In this document: one piece after another, positions 42,896 to 50,938 of the stretch
Layout of the letters: each line of letters starts with the position of its first letter
How positions within the stretch are numbered: the stretch's first letter is position 1
DNA from: Rebecca billardiae RCC1528
Lineage: Eukaryota; Haptophyta
DNA length: 64,000 nt
Assembly (NCBI GenBank): GCA_965240325.2
Contig: OZ251226.1
Coordinates: 1,984,001 to 2,048,000, forward strand
Direction of reading: 5' to 3'
Notes under the pieces: generated by a model
Told to the model about the DNA's origin: nothing
What the model saw: the letters and a program-made list of their open reading frames with translations, nothing else
Databases searched by the model: none
Translations under genes and position numbers: made by a program

Positions 42896-45800
42896 TCACA
42901 TCAGGCGGCGAAGCGCAGCCCCACCCCGGAGCCTGACGGTGGAGATGGCGACCGCTCCAACGCCAAAGCAGAGGAGCGCCACGCTGAGGCGGCGACCGGC
43001 TGCTGCACCCATCCCCGTGCTCACTCGCGCGCCCCCGTCGGCCCCCGCGGCCGCGGCCGCGCTGCTGCTGGCCTGCAGCTGCGCTGCCCCGTGCGCTTGG
43101 ACCCACTGGTCGGCGCACGATCGCATCCCGCCCAGGTCCGCGTCGTAGCACAGCGCCTCGCGCGGCACGCAGCAGCGCGCGCCCGTCCACACGAAGTTGG
43201 CCGGACAGAAGGCGTCCGCGGCGCCGCCGTCGCACACCGCGTCGAGCACGCAGCAGCGCGGCGGCGTGATGTCGCCCGTGCGCGAGTCGACCTGCGCCGC
43301 CCAGAGCGCCCTCTCGCTGCGCTCGCACGCGCGCTGCTCTCCGGGCACGCAGCTGAGCGCGGTGGCGTTGCAGCAGCGGCGCGTGGCGCTGCTCCACTCG
43401 AGCGGGGGCGAGCGGGAGCCGCGGGCGAACCGGCGGCAGGCGCGCTGGCTGAGCGCGACGCACACGCTCCGCGGCGGCGAGGGCGGCGGCAGCGGCGCGG
43501 CGGGCGCCGCGGGCACGTGCCCCGCCAGCGGGCGCGTGCGCTGCGCCTCGAGCTCCGCGGCGCGCTCCGCCTGCTGCCGTCGCCACGCCTCTGCGGCTGC
43601 CCGGAGCGAATCGAGCGACGTGTGCGCCGCGCCCCCTGTCGGCCCGGGGGCCGGGCTGGGGCCCGAAGGCGGCGAGGGCGAGGGCGAGGGCGAGTGCGGC
43701 GGGGGAGATGGCGACGGAGGCGGCGGCGAGGGCGAGGGCGGCGGCGGCTTGGGAGGCGGCGGCGAGGGCGGCGGCGAGGGTGAGGGCGGCGGAGGCGGCG
43801 GCGAGGGCGGCGGCGAGGGCGAGGGCGGCGGCGGCGAGGGCGAGGGCGGCGGCGGCGAGGGCGGCGGCGAGGGCGAGGGCGGCGGCGGCTGTGGCGAAGG
43901 CACCCGCTGCCGGCGATGGCGGCCGCCGGGCTGCGGCGCCGGCGCTTCGGGCTCCGACCCGCGCGTGGTGGACACAGCAGCCGGCTTGGGCAAGGCCGGG
44001 GCAGCCAGCGCTGGCGACCGCGACCGCGGCGCGCTGGCGTGCGCGCTCGGCCCCGAGCCGCCCGAAGCGGCGGGCGACGCGGCCGCGGGCAGCGCGTCCG
44101 GGTCCGGCAGCGTGCAGCACAGGAATCCGGTCCACACCGTGCGCGTGCCGCCGCGCAAAGCCATCGCGCTGCGGGCGGCGCATGACTGGCGCGGCATCGC
44201 TGCGCACAGCGTGCCAGCGCGGAAGCAGCAGCCGTTGGCGGTGTCTGCGTCGGCCCCGACGGGCAGCCCCGCCCAGATGGCCACGTCCAGCGGGCAGAGC
44301 TCCTCGATGCCTGGCGCGCACACCACGGGCTCGACGGTGCAGCAGCCATGCTGCGCCGTCCACTCGAGGCGCTCGTCGCGGCGGCACTGCGGCCGACGCA
44401 ACGGCAGTTGGCACGCTGGCTCGGCGTTCGCGCCCACCGCGGCGCTGAAGTGCGGGAGCGCGGGCGGCGCCGGGCTCGGCGACGATGGCGGCGGCGGCGG
44501 CGGCGACGGTCGCGGTGGCGGCGCGGGCGGCGGCGAGCGCGCGCGCGACGCCCGCGCCACCGCCAGCAGCTGAGCGGGCAGCTGGCAGCACGCACCGCCC
44601 GTCCAAACGGAGTCGCGGCCGTGCGCGCACGCGGCTGCCGGGTCCTCTGGCGGGCTTGGCGGCGGGGCAGAGTGGCGGCTACGGCCGAGGAGCGCGGGCA
44701 GGTGGAAGCTGTCGTCGCCGGCGGCGTCGGCGGCGATGGCCGCGGCGATGTCCTCCGGGGTGGGGAGGACAGCGCCACCGCCGCCGCCAGCCGCTGCAGC
44801 GGCGCCGCCACCGCCGCCACCGCCGCCGCCGCCGCCGCCGCTGCCGTCGCCGGTGCCCGCGTCGCCCTCGCCGCCGCCGCCCGCCGTCCCCGCGTCGTCC
44901 CCGCCAGCGCGCGCGGCAGCATCGTCCGCGCCCGTCGGCGCGCCGCCCGCGGACGCGCCGCCCGCCACCGTGCACTTCGCGCCCGGCGGCAGGCAGCAGC
45001 CGGAGCCGCCGGCTCGCTCCGCGCCGGTCCACCACAGCGGCGCGATCTGGTCGCCGCTGCCGGCGCGCGCGCCCATGCAGTGCAGGAGGTCGCCGGGGAC
45101 GCACTCTTTGGGCCACAGGGCCGGGTCCGCGGCCGAGGGCTCCGGCGTCGCGCCCTCCACCGCCGCCGCGCGCGCGGCCGCCAGCGGGGACGCGCAGCAC
45201 GCCGCGCCCGTGTACACGAGCCCTGCGCTCAGCCGACAGTCTGTGCCTGGGGCGACGGCGACGCAGCCGCCGGTCGGAGCGCCGCGCACGCAGCACTGCT
45301 CCTTGGCGTAGTCCCAGCGGGCGAGGCCGAGCGCCATGGCGTGCGAGCACATCTCCGCCGCGCCCGGCGCGCACACCTCCTCCTCCGCCCGCGCGTGCTC
45401 GCAGCACACGCGGCCGGTCCAGCCGCCGCTGACGCGGTCGCACTGCTCACGCGAGAGCGCGCCCGCGGCAAAGTCCGGCCCGACGAGTCCGGCCGCGCCG
45501 ACGCCGCAGTAGCCGCCGAAGGGCAGGCAGCACTGCGTGCCGGTGAAGACGCCGTCGGCCGCCGCGCACGCCGCCGCCTCGCCCTCGGCGCACACCACGT
45601 TCTCCCGCGCGTCCTTGGCCACGCAGCACCGGACCCCGGTCCACCAGGACTCGCAGCCGAGCGCGGTGCCGCGCGCGCACACCACCTCCGCCTCCGCGCG
45701 GCCGAGCGCGCAGCAGTAGCCCGCGCCGACGGAGGGCGCGTAGCCCGTGTAGTGCACGCCTGCGCCGAGGCCGCGGCCGCTGCACGCCCCCTGCGTGCCG

Positions 45801-47263
45801 CGCACGCACGCCGCCTCGCCGCGCACGCAGCACTGCGAGCCGGTGAACCAGGCGTCAGCGGGCGGCGGCGGCGACAGCTCAGAGTTGCGCGTTGGCGTGG
45901 GCCGGGGCGAGCGCGCAGCTCGCGCGCCGGGCAGCGCGGCCGACGGCGCGGGCCTCGCGTTGCACGCGAAGCCCCCGGGCGCGCACGTGAGCATGTCCGT
46001 GAGCCCGTGCACGCAGCACACGCCGCCGTGCGAGTGCTCCTCCCAAACCTTGACCAGCGACAGGAGGGTGTTGGGCTGCGGCCCTGCCGGCCCGGCGCTG
46101 TCGTGCGCGCCAGCAGGGCCGGGGCGGTTGCGCTCGGCGCGCGAGAGGCGCAGCGGGCCGGCTGAGAGCCGCGCGGTGCCTATCGAGTCCACGTCGTACG
46201 CCACGCACTCGGGCTGGCGCCCCGCGACGCACACGGGCGGCGGCGGCGGCGGCGGCGGCGGCATCGACGGCGGGAGCGCGGGCGGCGTGGGAGGCGGCGA
46301 GCGCGGCGGCGGCGGCGCCGCCGGGCAGCCGCCGCCGGTGCATCGGCAGCACCCCGTGCCTGTCCACACCGCCGCGAAGCTCGCCTCGCACTCCCACTGC
46401 CGCAGCGCGATGTTCGAGTCGAAGGTTCCGACAGCCTCGCACTGGTAGTCAGCCACGCCGCCAGGCAGGCAGCACATGCGGCCCGTCCACCACAGGTCGC
46501 GGTCCATGAACCAGGCGCGCGCGGCCGGCGCGCAGGCGCTCTGCGTGCCCGAGACGCACGCGTACCGCGAGCTCGCCTCGAACGGCAGGCAGCACTGCGC
46601 GCCCGTCCAGTACGCACCCGGCCGGTCGGCGCATGCGCCCTCCGTGCCGCGGACACACAGCGCGACGTCGGCGACGCAGCACGTCGAGCCCGTCCACCAG
46701 CCCTGCGGCGGCGTGCAGCTGCGCGAGTCGCCATCGGTGCACATGGTCACGTCGTTCACGCAGCACCGCCGCGATTCCACGTCCCATCGCAGCCCGCTCG
46801 CGTAGCAAGAGGACGGGCGTCCCGGTGCGCAGATGGTGCGCACGACGTCGCGCGCGCAGCACTGCGTGCCCGTCCACAGGCCGTGGCTGGAGATGCACTT
46901 GTCCAGCGAGCGCTCGCGCCTGCACGAGCTCGAACCCTTCACGCAGCACCGGCCCGCGCGCCACGTCATGGACGGGCCCGTGCACGCCCAGCGGAGCCCG
47001 GACGTGCACTCTTCCTGCGCGTCGGTGCTGCCGCTGCCGCTCTCGAGCCGGGAGGCCGCGGTCACCGCGGCGGGTGCAGAGTGCCGCCCCCCGCGATGCC
47101 GCTGGCCGTCGGCTGGGCACGTCGCCGTCCACAGAGCCGCTGCGAGGAGCAGCCGCGTCGCCGCGCTGCGCCGGCCTTCGCCTGGGCGCAACATCGGCGG
47201 CATGATCAATTTCCAGCCGCGGCTGCAGCGACCGGCGAATCTCGTCGGTCGGCGGAAAAACAT
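42896..47263 (-). CDS. Large Cys-rich cell-surface protein with repeated WTG-x-x-CC modules
   Basis: Single exon of 1,455 residues. A signal sequence lies within the first ~52 residues (ATRLLLAAALWTATC). ATGs 20 and 23 codons in are alternative starts. About twenty modules follow the pattern [W/Y/F]TG..CC-(6-9)-C..G....C, for example LWTGTQCC, WWTGSTCC, YWTGAQCC, WWTGRMCC, VFTGTQCC and VWTGFLCC. A CVRGT or CAPG-type turn comes between modules. Two Pro-rich hinges, SPPPP-type and extensin- or pherophorin-like, lie at ~318-345 and ~1125-1195. A hydrophobic C-terminal segment (LSVALLCFGVGAVAIS) near residue 1430 is followed by Arg residues, so it is probably a type I anchor. The even, regularly spaced Cys suggests disulfide-bonded lobes outside the cell. 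I do not recognise the module as a named domain. A wall, scale or adhesion role is inferred only. Confidence 0.83.
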   Translation of the reverse strand: MFFRRPTRFAGRCSRGWKLIMPPMLRPGEGRRSAATRLLLAAALWTATCPADGQRHRGGRHSAPAAVTAASRLESGSGSTDAQEECTSGLRWACTGPSMTWRAGRCCVKGSSSCRRERSLDKCISSHGLWTGTQCCARDVVRTICAPGRPSSCYASGLRWDVESRRCCVNDVTMCTDGDSRSCTPPQGWWTGSTCCVADVALCVRGTEGACADRPGAYWTGAQCCLPFEASSRYACVSGTQSACAPAARAWFMDRDLWWTGRMCCLPGGVADYQCEAVGTFDSNIALRQWECEASFAAVWTGTGCCRCTGGGCPAAPPPPRSPPPTPPALPPSMPPPPPPPPPVCVAGRQPECVAYDVDSIGTARLSAGPLRLSRAERNRPGPAGAHDSAGPAGPQPNTLLSLVKVWEEHSHGGVCCVHGLTDMLTCAPGGFACNARPAPSAALPGARAARSPRPTPTRNSELSPPPPADAWFTGSQCCVRGEAACVRGTQGACSGRGLGAGVHYTGYAPSVGAGYCCALGRAEAEVVCARGTALGCESWWTGVRCCVAKDARENVVCAEGEAAACAAADGVFTGTQCCLPFGGYCGVGAAGLVGPDFAAGALSREQCDRVSGGWTGRVCCEHARAEEEVCAPGAAEMCSHAMALGLARWDYAKEQCCVRGAPTGGCVAVAPGTDCRLSAGLVYTGAACCASPLAAARAAAVEGATPEPSAADPALWPKECVPGDLLHCMGARAGSGDQIAPLWWTGAERAGGSGCCLPPGAKCTVAGGASAGGAPTGADDAAARAGGDDAGTAGGGGEGDAGTGDGSGGGGGGGGGGGGAAAAAGGGGGAVLPTPEDIAAAIAADAAGDDSFHLPALLGRSRHSAPPPSPPEDPAAACAHGRDSVWTGGACCQLPAQLLAVARASRARSPPPAPPPRPSPPPPPPSSPSPAPPALPHFSAAVGANAEPACQLPLRRPQCRRDERLEWTAQHGCCTVEPVVCAPGIEELCPLDVAIWAGLPVGADADTANGCCFRAGTLCAAMPRQSCAARSAMALRGGTRTVWTGFLCCTLPDPDALPAAASPAASGGSGPSAHASAPRSRSPALAAPALPKPAAVSTTRGSEPEAPAPQPGGRHRRQRVPSPQPPPPSPSPPPSPPPPSPSPPPPSPSPPPSPPPPPPSPSPPPSPPPPKPPPPSPSPPPPSPSPPPHSPSPSPSPPSGPSPAPGPTGGAAHTSLDSLRAAAEAWRRQQAERAAELEAQRTRPLAGHVPAAPAAPLPPPSPPRSVCVALSQRACRRFARGSRSPPLEWSSATRRCCNATALSCVPGEQRACERSERALWAAQVDSRTGDITPPRCCVLDAVCDGGAADAFCPANFVWTGARCCVPREALCYDADLGGMRSCADQWVQAHGAAQLQASSSAAAAAGADGGARVSTGMGAAAGRRLSVALLCFGVGAVAISTVRLRGGAALRRLM

Positions 47264-47344
47264 TTTCGCGCGCGTTTGCGGAAAAGAGCGCCGACCGAGG
47301 GCTGTTCATCATCGTCGTCGTCCGAGCGGGAGGGCTCCCTACCC

Positions 47345-47468
47345 GAGGCCGCGGCGCTCCCGTCTGACCAGTTGACGTTTGACCAGTCGATACCTACCCG
47401 GTAGGAGCCGTGCGTGCGCCGCTGGCGAAAGGCACTGTCAACTGGTCAGACGGGAGCGCCGCGGCCTC
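47345..47468. repeat. Perfect 32-bp inverted repeat with 60-nt loop
   Basis: 47345-47376 (GAGGCCGCGGCGCTCCCGTC...) is exactly the reverse complement of 47437-47468. The loop contains a third partial copy, TTTGACCAGTCG. It starts 82 bp upstream of the Cys-rich gene's ATG, so it lies in that gene's promoter or 5' UTR. Confidence 0.85.
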
Positions 47469-47844
47469 GCACGGCGCGGAGAGGCCGATCCAGGGGGCGA
47501 CCGAGCCGCTTGGGCGCGGTCCATCTTGACCGGCCCTCGAGGTGCCCACAGCGCCGAACGCCCCTGCACGCCTCTCACCTCGCCGCGCGCGAGCGCGATC
47601 AACGGGCTCCACCAAGGGCCGTCATCCGGAGGCTCTGCTGCTGAGTCTGGGCTCTCCGGTGGAGTCTTGGTCTGGCCAGTAGCCTCTCATATGTACAGTA
47701 TGCGATTTCGTTACTATCTATGATAGTTCGTCCCTAGTTGTACGGTACGTACAGGTATTCGACTCCAGTATTCATCAGGCTCTTTTTTGGACTGATGATT
47801 ACCAGCCGCCGCGGCGCCCCCGCGTGGTCGATGCCTCGATGGGA

Positions 47845-48243
47845 CAAGGGTGGTCAGGGTCGCCGACTCCAGCGGAGTCCGGCGCCGGAGCTTCGCTTAC
47901 AGATTTTTGCAGCGGAGCGGCGCGCGCGGCCGCCGCCGCTGCGGCGGGCCGCTCGGGACGTGCACGGCGTGGGCTCGTGCGGCCGCTGCCGCGCACGCCG
48001 AGCGATCTGGCGCGGTGTCGCGGCTGGTTGATGGCCTCGCGCGCCGCAGCGTGCCGCGCGCCTTGCCTGACTTCGCCTGTCTCGCGCCTTGGCCGCCGTG
48101 CACTCATGCGCCGCCAAACCGCAAGCTCGGCATACCTCTCAGCCGAGCGTGCACGTGCCTTGCGCGACGCGACGCGGGCATTGCCGCCGGGCGATGTAGG
48201 CGTAGTGTGAGCGCGCGCCGTGAAGCCTCGGCGCGGATCGAGA
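47845..48243 (+). repeat. 399-bp inverted duplication, left arm
   Basis: Reverse complement of 48526-48924 over 399 bases with three substitutions found by eye and no indels. The arms are separated by 282 bp of unique sequence. The short divergence implies a recent duplication or ongoing gene conversion. Confidence 0.88.
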
Positions 48244-48525
48244 ACAATGAAATGATGCCGCGTACGCGCGTGGACCGTCTGTTCGTTGAGCAGTGCAGAA
48301 AGCTGCACGACTGACTCTCTTGCCGGGGCGATCGTCACGTCGCATCGTCACGCAAGGCTCACACACACGTCATAGTGGCCTTCGCCATTTTGGCTACAAC
48401 GCTCGACTAGAGTTCACGAGTCGCAGCGTCGCGATATCCCATCGTTCAACGGAGGACCGTGGTGATGTCCATTGGTGGTTGATGCGTCAGCAGTTGTCGA
48501 CAGCTGACCGAGACGTTGAAGACAC

Positions 48526-48924
48526 TCTCGATCCGCGCCGAGGCTTCACGGCGCGCGCTCACACTACGCCTACATCGCCCGGCGGCAATGCCCGCGTCGC
48601 GTCGCGCAAGGCACGTGCTCGCTCGGCTGAGAGGTATGCCGAGCTTGCGGTTTGGCGGCGCATGAGTGCACGGCGGCCAAGGCGCGAGACAGGCGAAGTC
48701 AGGCAAGGCGCGCGGCGCGCTGGGGCGCGCGAGGCCATCAACCAGCCGCGACACCGCGCCAGATCGCTCGGCGTGCGCGGCAGCGGCCGCACGAGCCCAC
48801 GCCGTGCACGTCCCGAGCGGCCCGCCGCAGCGGCGGCGGCCGCGCGCGCCGCTCCGCTGCAAAAATCTGTAAGCGAAGCTCCGGCGCCGGACTCCGCTGG
48901 AGTCGGCGACCCTGACCACCCTTG
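48526..48924 (-). repeat. 399-bp inverted duplication, right arm
   Basis: Partner of 47845-48243. Its last base is next to the A of the GT92 start codon (48926), so this arm is the immediate 5' region of that gene. Confidence 0.88.
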
Positions 48925-48925
48925 G

Positions 48926-50371
48926 ATGGGAGCTGTTGGTGCGGTCGCCCTGGTGTTGGCGAGCGCGTGGGGGCTGCAAGAGTCGGGCACAAGCGCTGCA
49001 AAGGATGCCGCGCAGCTCACGCGGCCGAACGCCACGTCGGTGCGTATCTGCCTGATCGCGCTGTACGAGTACGAGAAGCACACCCTCTTCCACCACCTCG
49101 CCTACCATCGGCTCATCGGCGTCGAGAGCGCGTGGGTTTACATTGACGACCGCACGGCGGACCCACCGGAGAGTGCTGCGTGGCTCGAAGCGCTGCGGTC
49201 GTGGGACACGTACGTTCGCGTGTTCCCCTGGACCACCACGCGTGTCGGGAACCAGGACGAAGCCCGCGGCCACTGCATCCGCACGACAGAGGCCGCGCGA
49301 GACGTGGATTGGCTCACGTTTCCCGACGGCGACGAGTACATGCATTTTGGGGCCCCGCGCCACAGGCGTGGCAACGGAAGCAGCTGGGAGGCGTGGAGCC
49401 TGGCCTCGGTACTCCGCGGCGTGCCTGATCACCTCCTTGGCTTGATCATGCCCAGGCTCTTCTTCAACGACGTGAGCTCAGTCAAAGGCGTTCCACGCAC
49501 GCCGGTGCCGCCGACGGAGACGCTTGGGCCTTTCTTCTTCGAGCCGCAGGTGTACATGCGGACACTGGCGGCCGCCGGCGAGGAGCGGTCATTCGCGAGG
49601 TGCTGGGGCAAGCCGATCATACGCGTCGGCCGGGGGGTCGGGGCGTGGCAGCACACGGTGATCGAGCTGTACCCTCCCTCGTACGTGAGCAACGGCTCGT
49701 TGGAGATCATGCCGTACCCGGCGCCCCTCACCTCGCTCAGAGCGAACAGAGACTGCGCGTTTGGCAACGATGGGGTCGGTGGTCCGGAACGGTACGCACG
49801 CTTCTTGAAGGCAGGCGGCCAGTGGCCGCGCGGCGTGGACCTGACTGACGTGGAGGCAAGCGCGCACCCTGAGAACGGCAACGCGCTGCTGAAGCTCTAT
49901 GAGTACGGAGACCTGCAGCTCTACCACTACTACTCGCGCTCGTACGCGGAGTGCAGGCTGAAGAAGTACAGGCAAGGGCACGGCCGCGACGCGACCATCG
50001 CGCTCGGTGGTCCGAAGCAGCATCGAACGACGAATCCGATGGGGTGCCACATCAAGCTGAAAGCGACGACCCTCGTGTCCGGCCTCGGTGAGGCGGCGCA
50101 AGCGGCACAAGATCTCGTGCACTCGGTGTGGCCACGCCTCGCTGAGCTCGTCCCGGTCGACACGTCCCAATGGCGCTCACCGCATCGGCCAGAGGTCCCG
50201 GAGAAAGGCAAGCACGATCGCTCCGGTAAGGATGCATCATCATCACATTCACAACCGGTGACCGTCTTCACACGCCCGTGGGCGACACATCGCCCCGGGC
50301 TGCCAATCAAGTCTCGCCCAGGTCACAGTCATGGGCACTCGTCAACGTCCTCATCGAGTGCGGGCCGATAG
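48926..50371 (+). CDS. Family 92-type glycosyltransferase (DUF23-like)
   Basis: Product of 481 residues. The ATG at 48926 begins a signal or type II anchor (MGAVGAVALVLASAWGLQ). The frame is open upstream through the repeat arm, but that part is low-complexity. From ~35 the GT-A layout of family 92 is visible: ICLIALYEYEKHTLFHHLAY, RLIGVESAWVYIDD (first acidic pair), a W..YVRVFPW segment, then WLTFPDGDEYMHF, which carries the DxD-type metal site expected at this place. LKLYEYGDLQLYHYYSRSY further on matches the family's late His-Tyr-rich helix. N-glycosylation sequons (NAT, NGS, NGS) are present. The role is transfer of a sugar, often galactose in known members, in the Golgi lumen. The donor and acceptor are unknown. 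The C-terminal 60 residues are Ser/His-rich and disordered. Single exon. Confidence 0.85.
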   Translation: MGAVGAVALVLASAWGLQESGTSAAKDAAQLTRPNATSVRICLIALYEYEKHTLFHHLAYHRLIGVESAWVYIDDRTADPPESAAWLEALRSWDTYVRVFPWTTTRVGNQDEARGHCIRTTEAARDVDWLTFPDGDEYMHFGAPRHRRGNGSSWEAWSLASVLRGVPDHLLGLIMPRLFFNDVSSVKGVPRTPVPPTETLGPFFFEPQVYMRTLAAAGEERSFARCWGKPIIRVGRGVGAWQHTVIELYPPSYVSNGSLEIMPYPAPLTSLRANRDCAFGNDGVGGPERYARFLKAGGQWPRGVDLTDVEASAHPENGNALLKLYEYGDLQLYHYYSRSYAECRLKKYRQGHGRDATIALGGPKQHRTTNPMGCHIKLKATTLVSGLGEAAQAAQDLVHSVWPRLAELVPVDTSQWRSPHRPEVPEKGKHDRSGKDASSSHSQPVTVFTRPWATHRPGLPIKSRPGHSHGHSSTSSSSAGR

Positions 50372-50938
50372 ACGATGCGGCGCAGGCCACATCCCGCGCA
50401 GCGCACGTTCTCAACTTCGCCGATCTGCTCACGTCGCGCGAACCTATCGCGAGCGCAGCATTCGATCAGTGGGTCATCATGGATGAGCGGGAAGCTGCAT
50501 CTGCGCTGGCGGCGGGGCGTGTGCGGCTACGGCAGCGGCAGCGGTAGCAGCAGCGGCTGCGTCGGCGGCTGAGCACGCCGCTGCGGCTGCGGCAGCAGCT
50601 GCGCCGGCGGCCGAGCACGCCGCTGCGCCTGCGGCAGCAGCTGCGCCGGAGGCAGTCGGCGCGCGGCGGCTGCTGTCACTACAGCCCGGCAGAGCGGCGG
50701 CCCCGGCCACCGGGGCGCGGCTGAGCTCGGAGTACGTCGGATGACCAAACCAGATGGCAGATGGTACCTCAGCACTTATAGGACCTTAGACTTATAGGAG
50801 TAGCAGCAGCGCAGTAGTAGTACAGCGCGTAGATTCGTAGTCAGACGATTTGGTTTAATACCATATAGCCGCCGCGGAACGCGGTTCAATGATGATGATA
50901 TGCTGGCGACTGAGACGACGATGTTGAATAATATATCG
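50372..50938. other. Convergent spacer with short tandem repeat
   Basis: Contains a GCAGCAGC-rich stretch with a 42-bp tandem duplication, then AT-richer DNA. It presumably holds the 3' UTRs of the GT92 and lectin-like genes. No gene seen. Confidence 0.45.
50563..50646. repeat. 42-bp tandem duplication
   Basis: Units 50563-50604 and 50605-50646 both read CGGCGGC.GAGCACGCCGCTG and end GGCAGCAGCTGCGC, with two visible differences. Confidence 0.75.

Larger units (their letters stand above)
47264..48925. other. Intergenic region dominated by inverted repeats
   Basis: Lies between the divergent Cys-rich and GT92 genes. Apart from the two inverted-repeat structures listed separately, it holds a CG-poorer stretch (47690-47800) and the 282-bp spacer 48244-48525. 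No protein-like frame is convincing. Frames through the 399-bp arms are Arg/Ala-rich in every phase. Confidence 0.5.

Noticed and set aside
43197-44573. Gly-rich plus-strand frame resembling a glycine-rich wall protein
   Set aside because: It is the antisense of the Pro-rich hinge of the Cys-module protein, whose regular WTG-CC pattern supports the other strand.
48293-48925. N-terminal extension of the GT92 protein by 211 residues through the repeat arm
   Set aside because: The extension is Arg/Ala-rich and reads through the duplicated arm. A signal anchor begins at the ATG at 48926.
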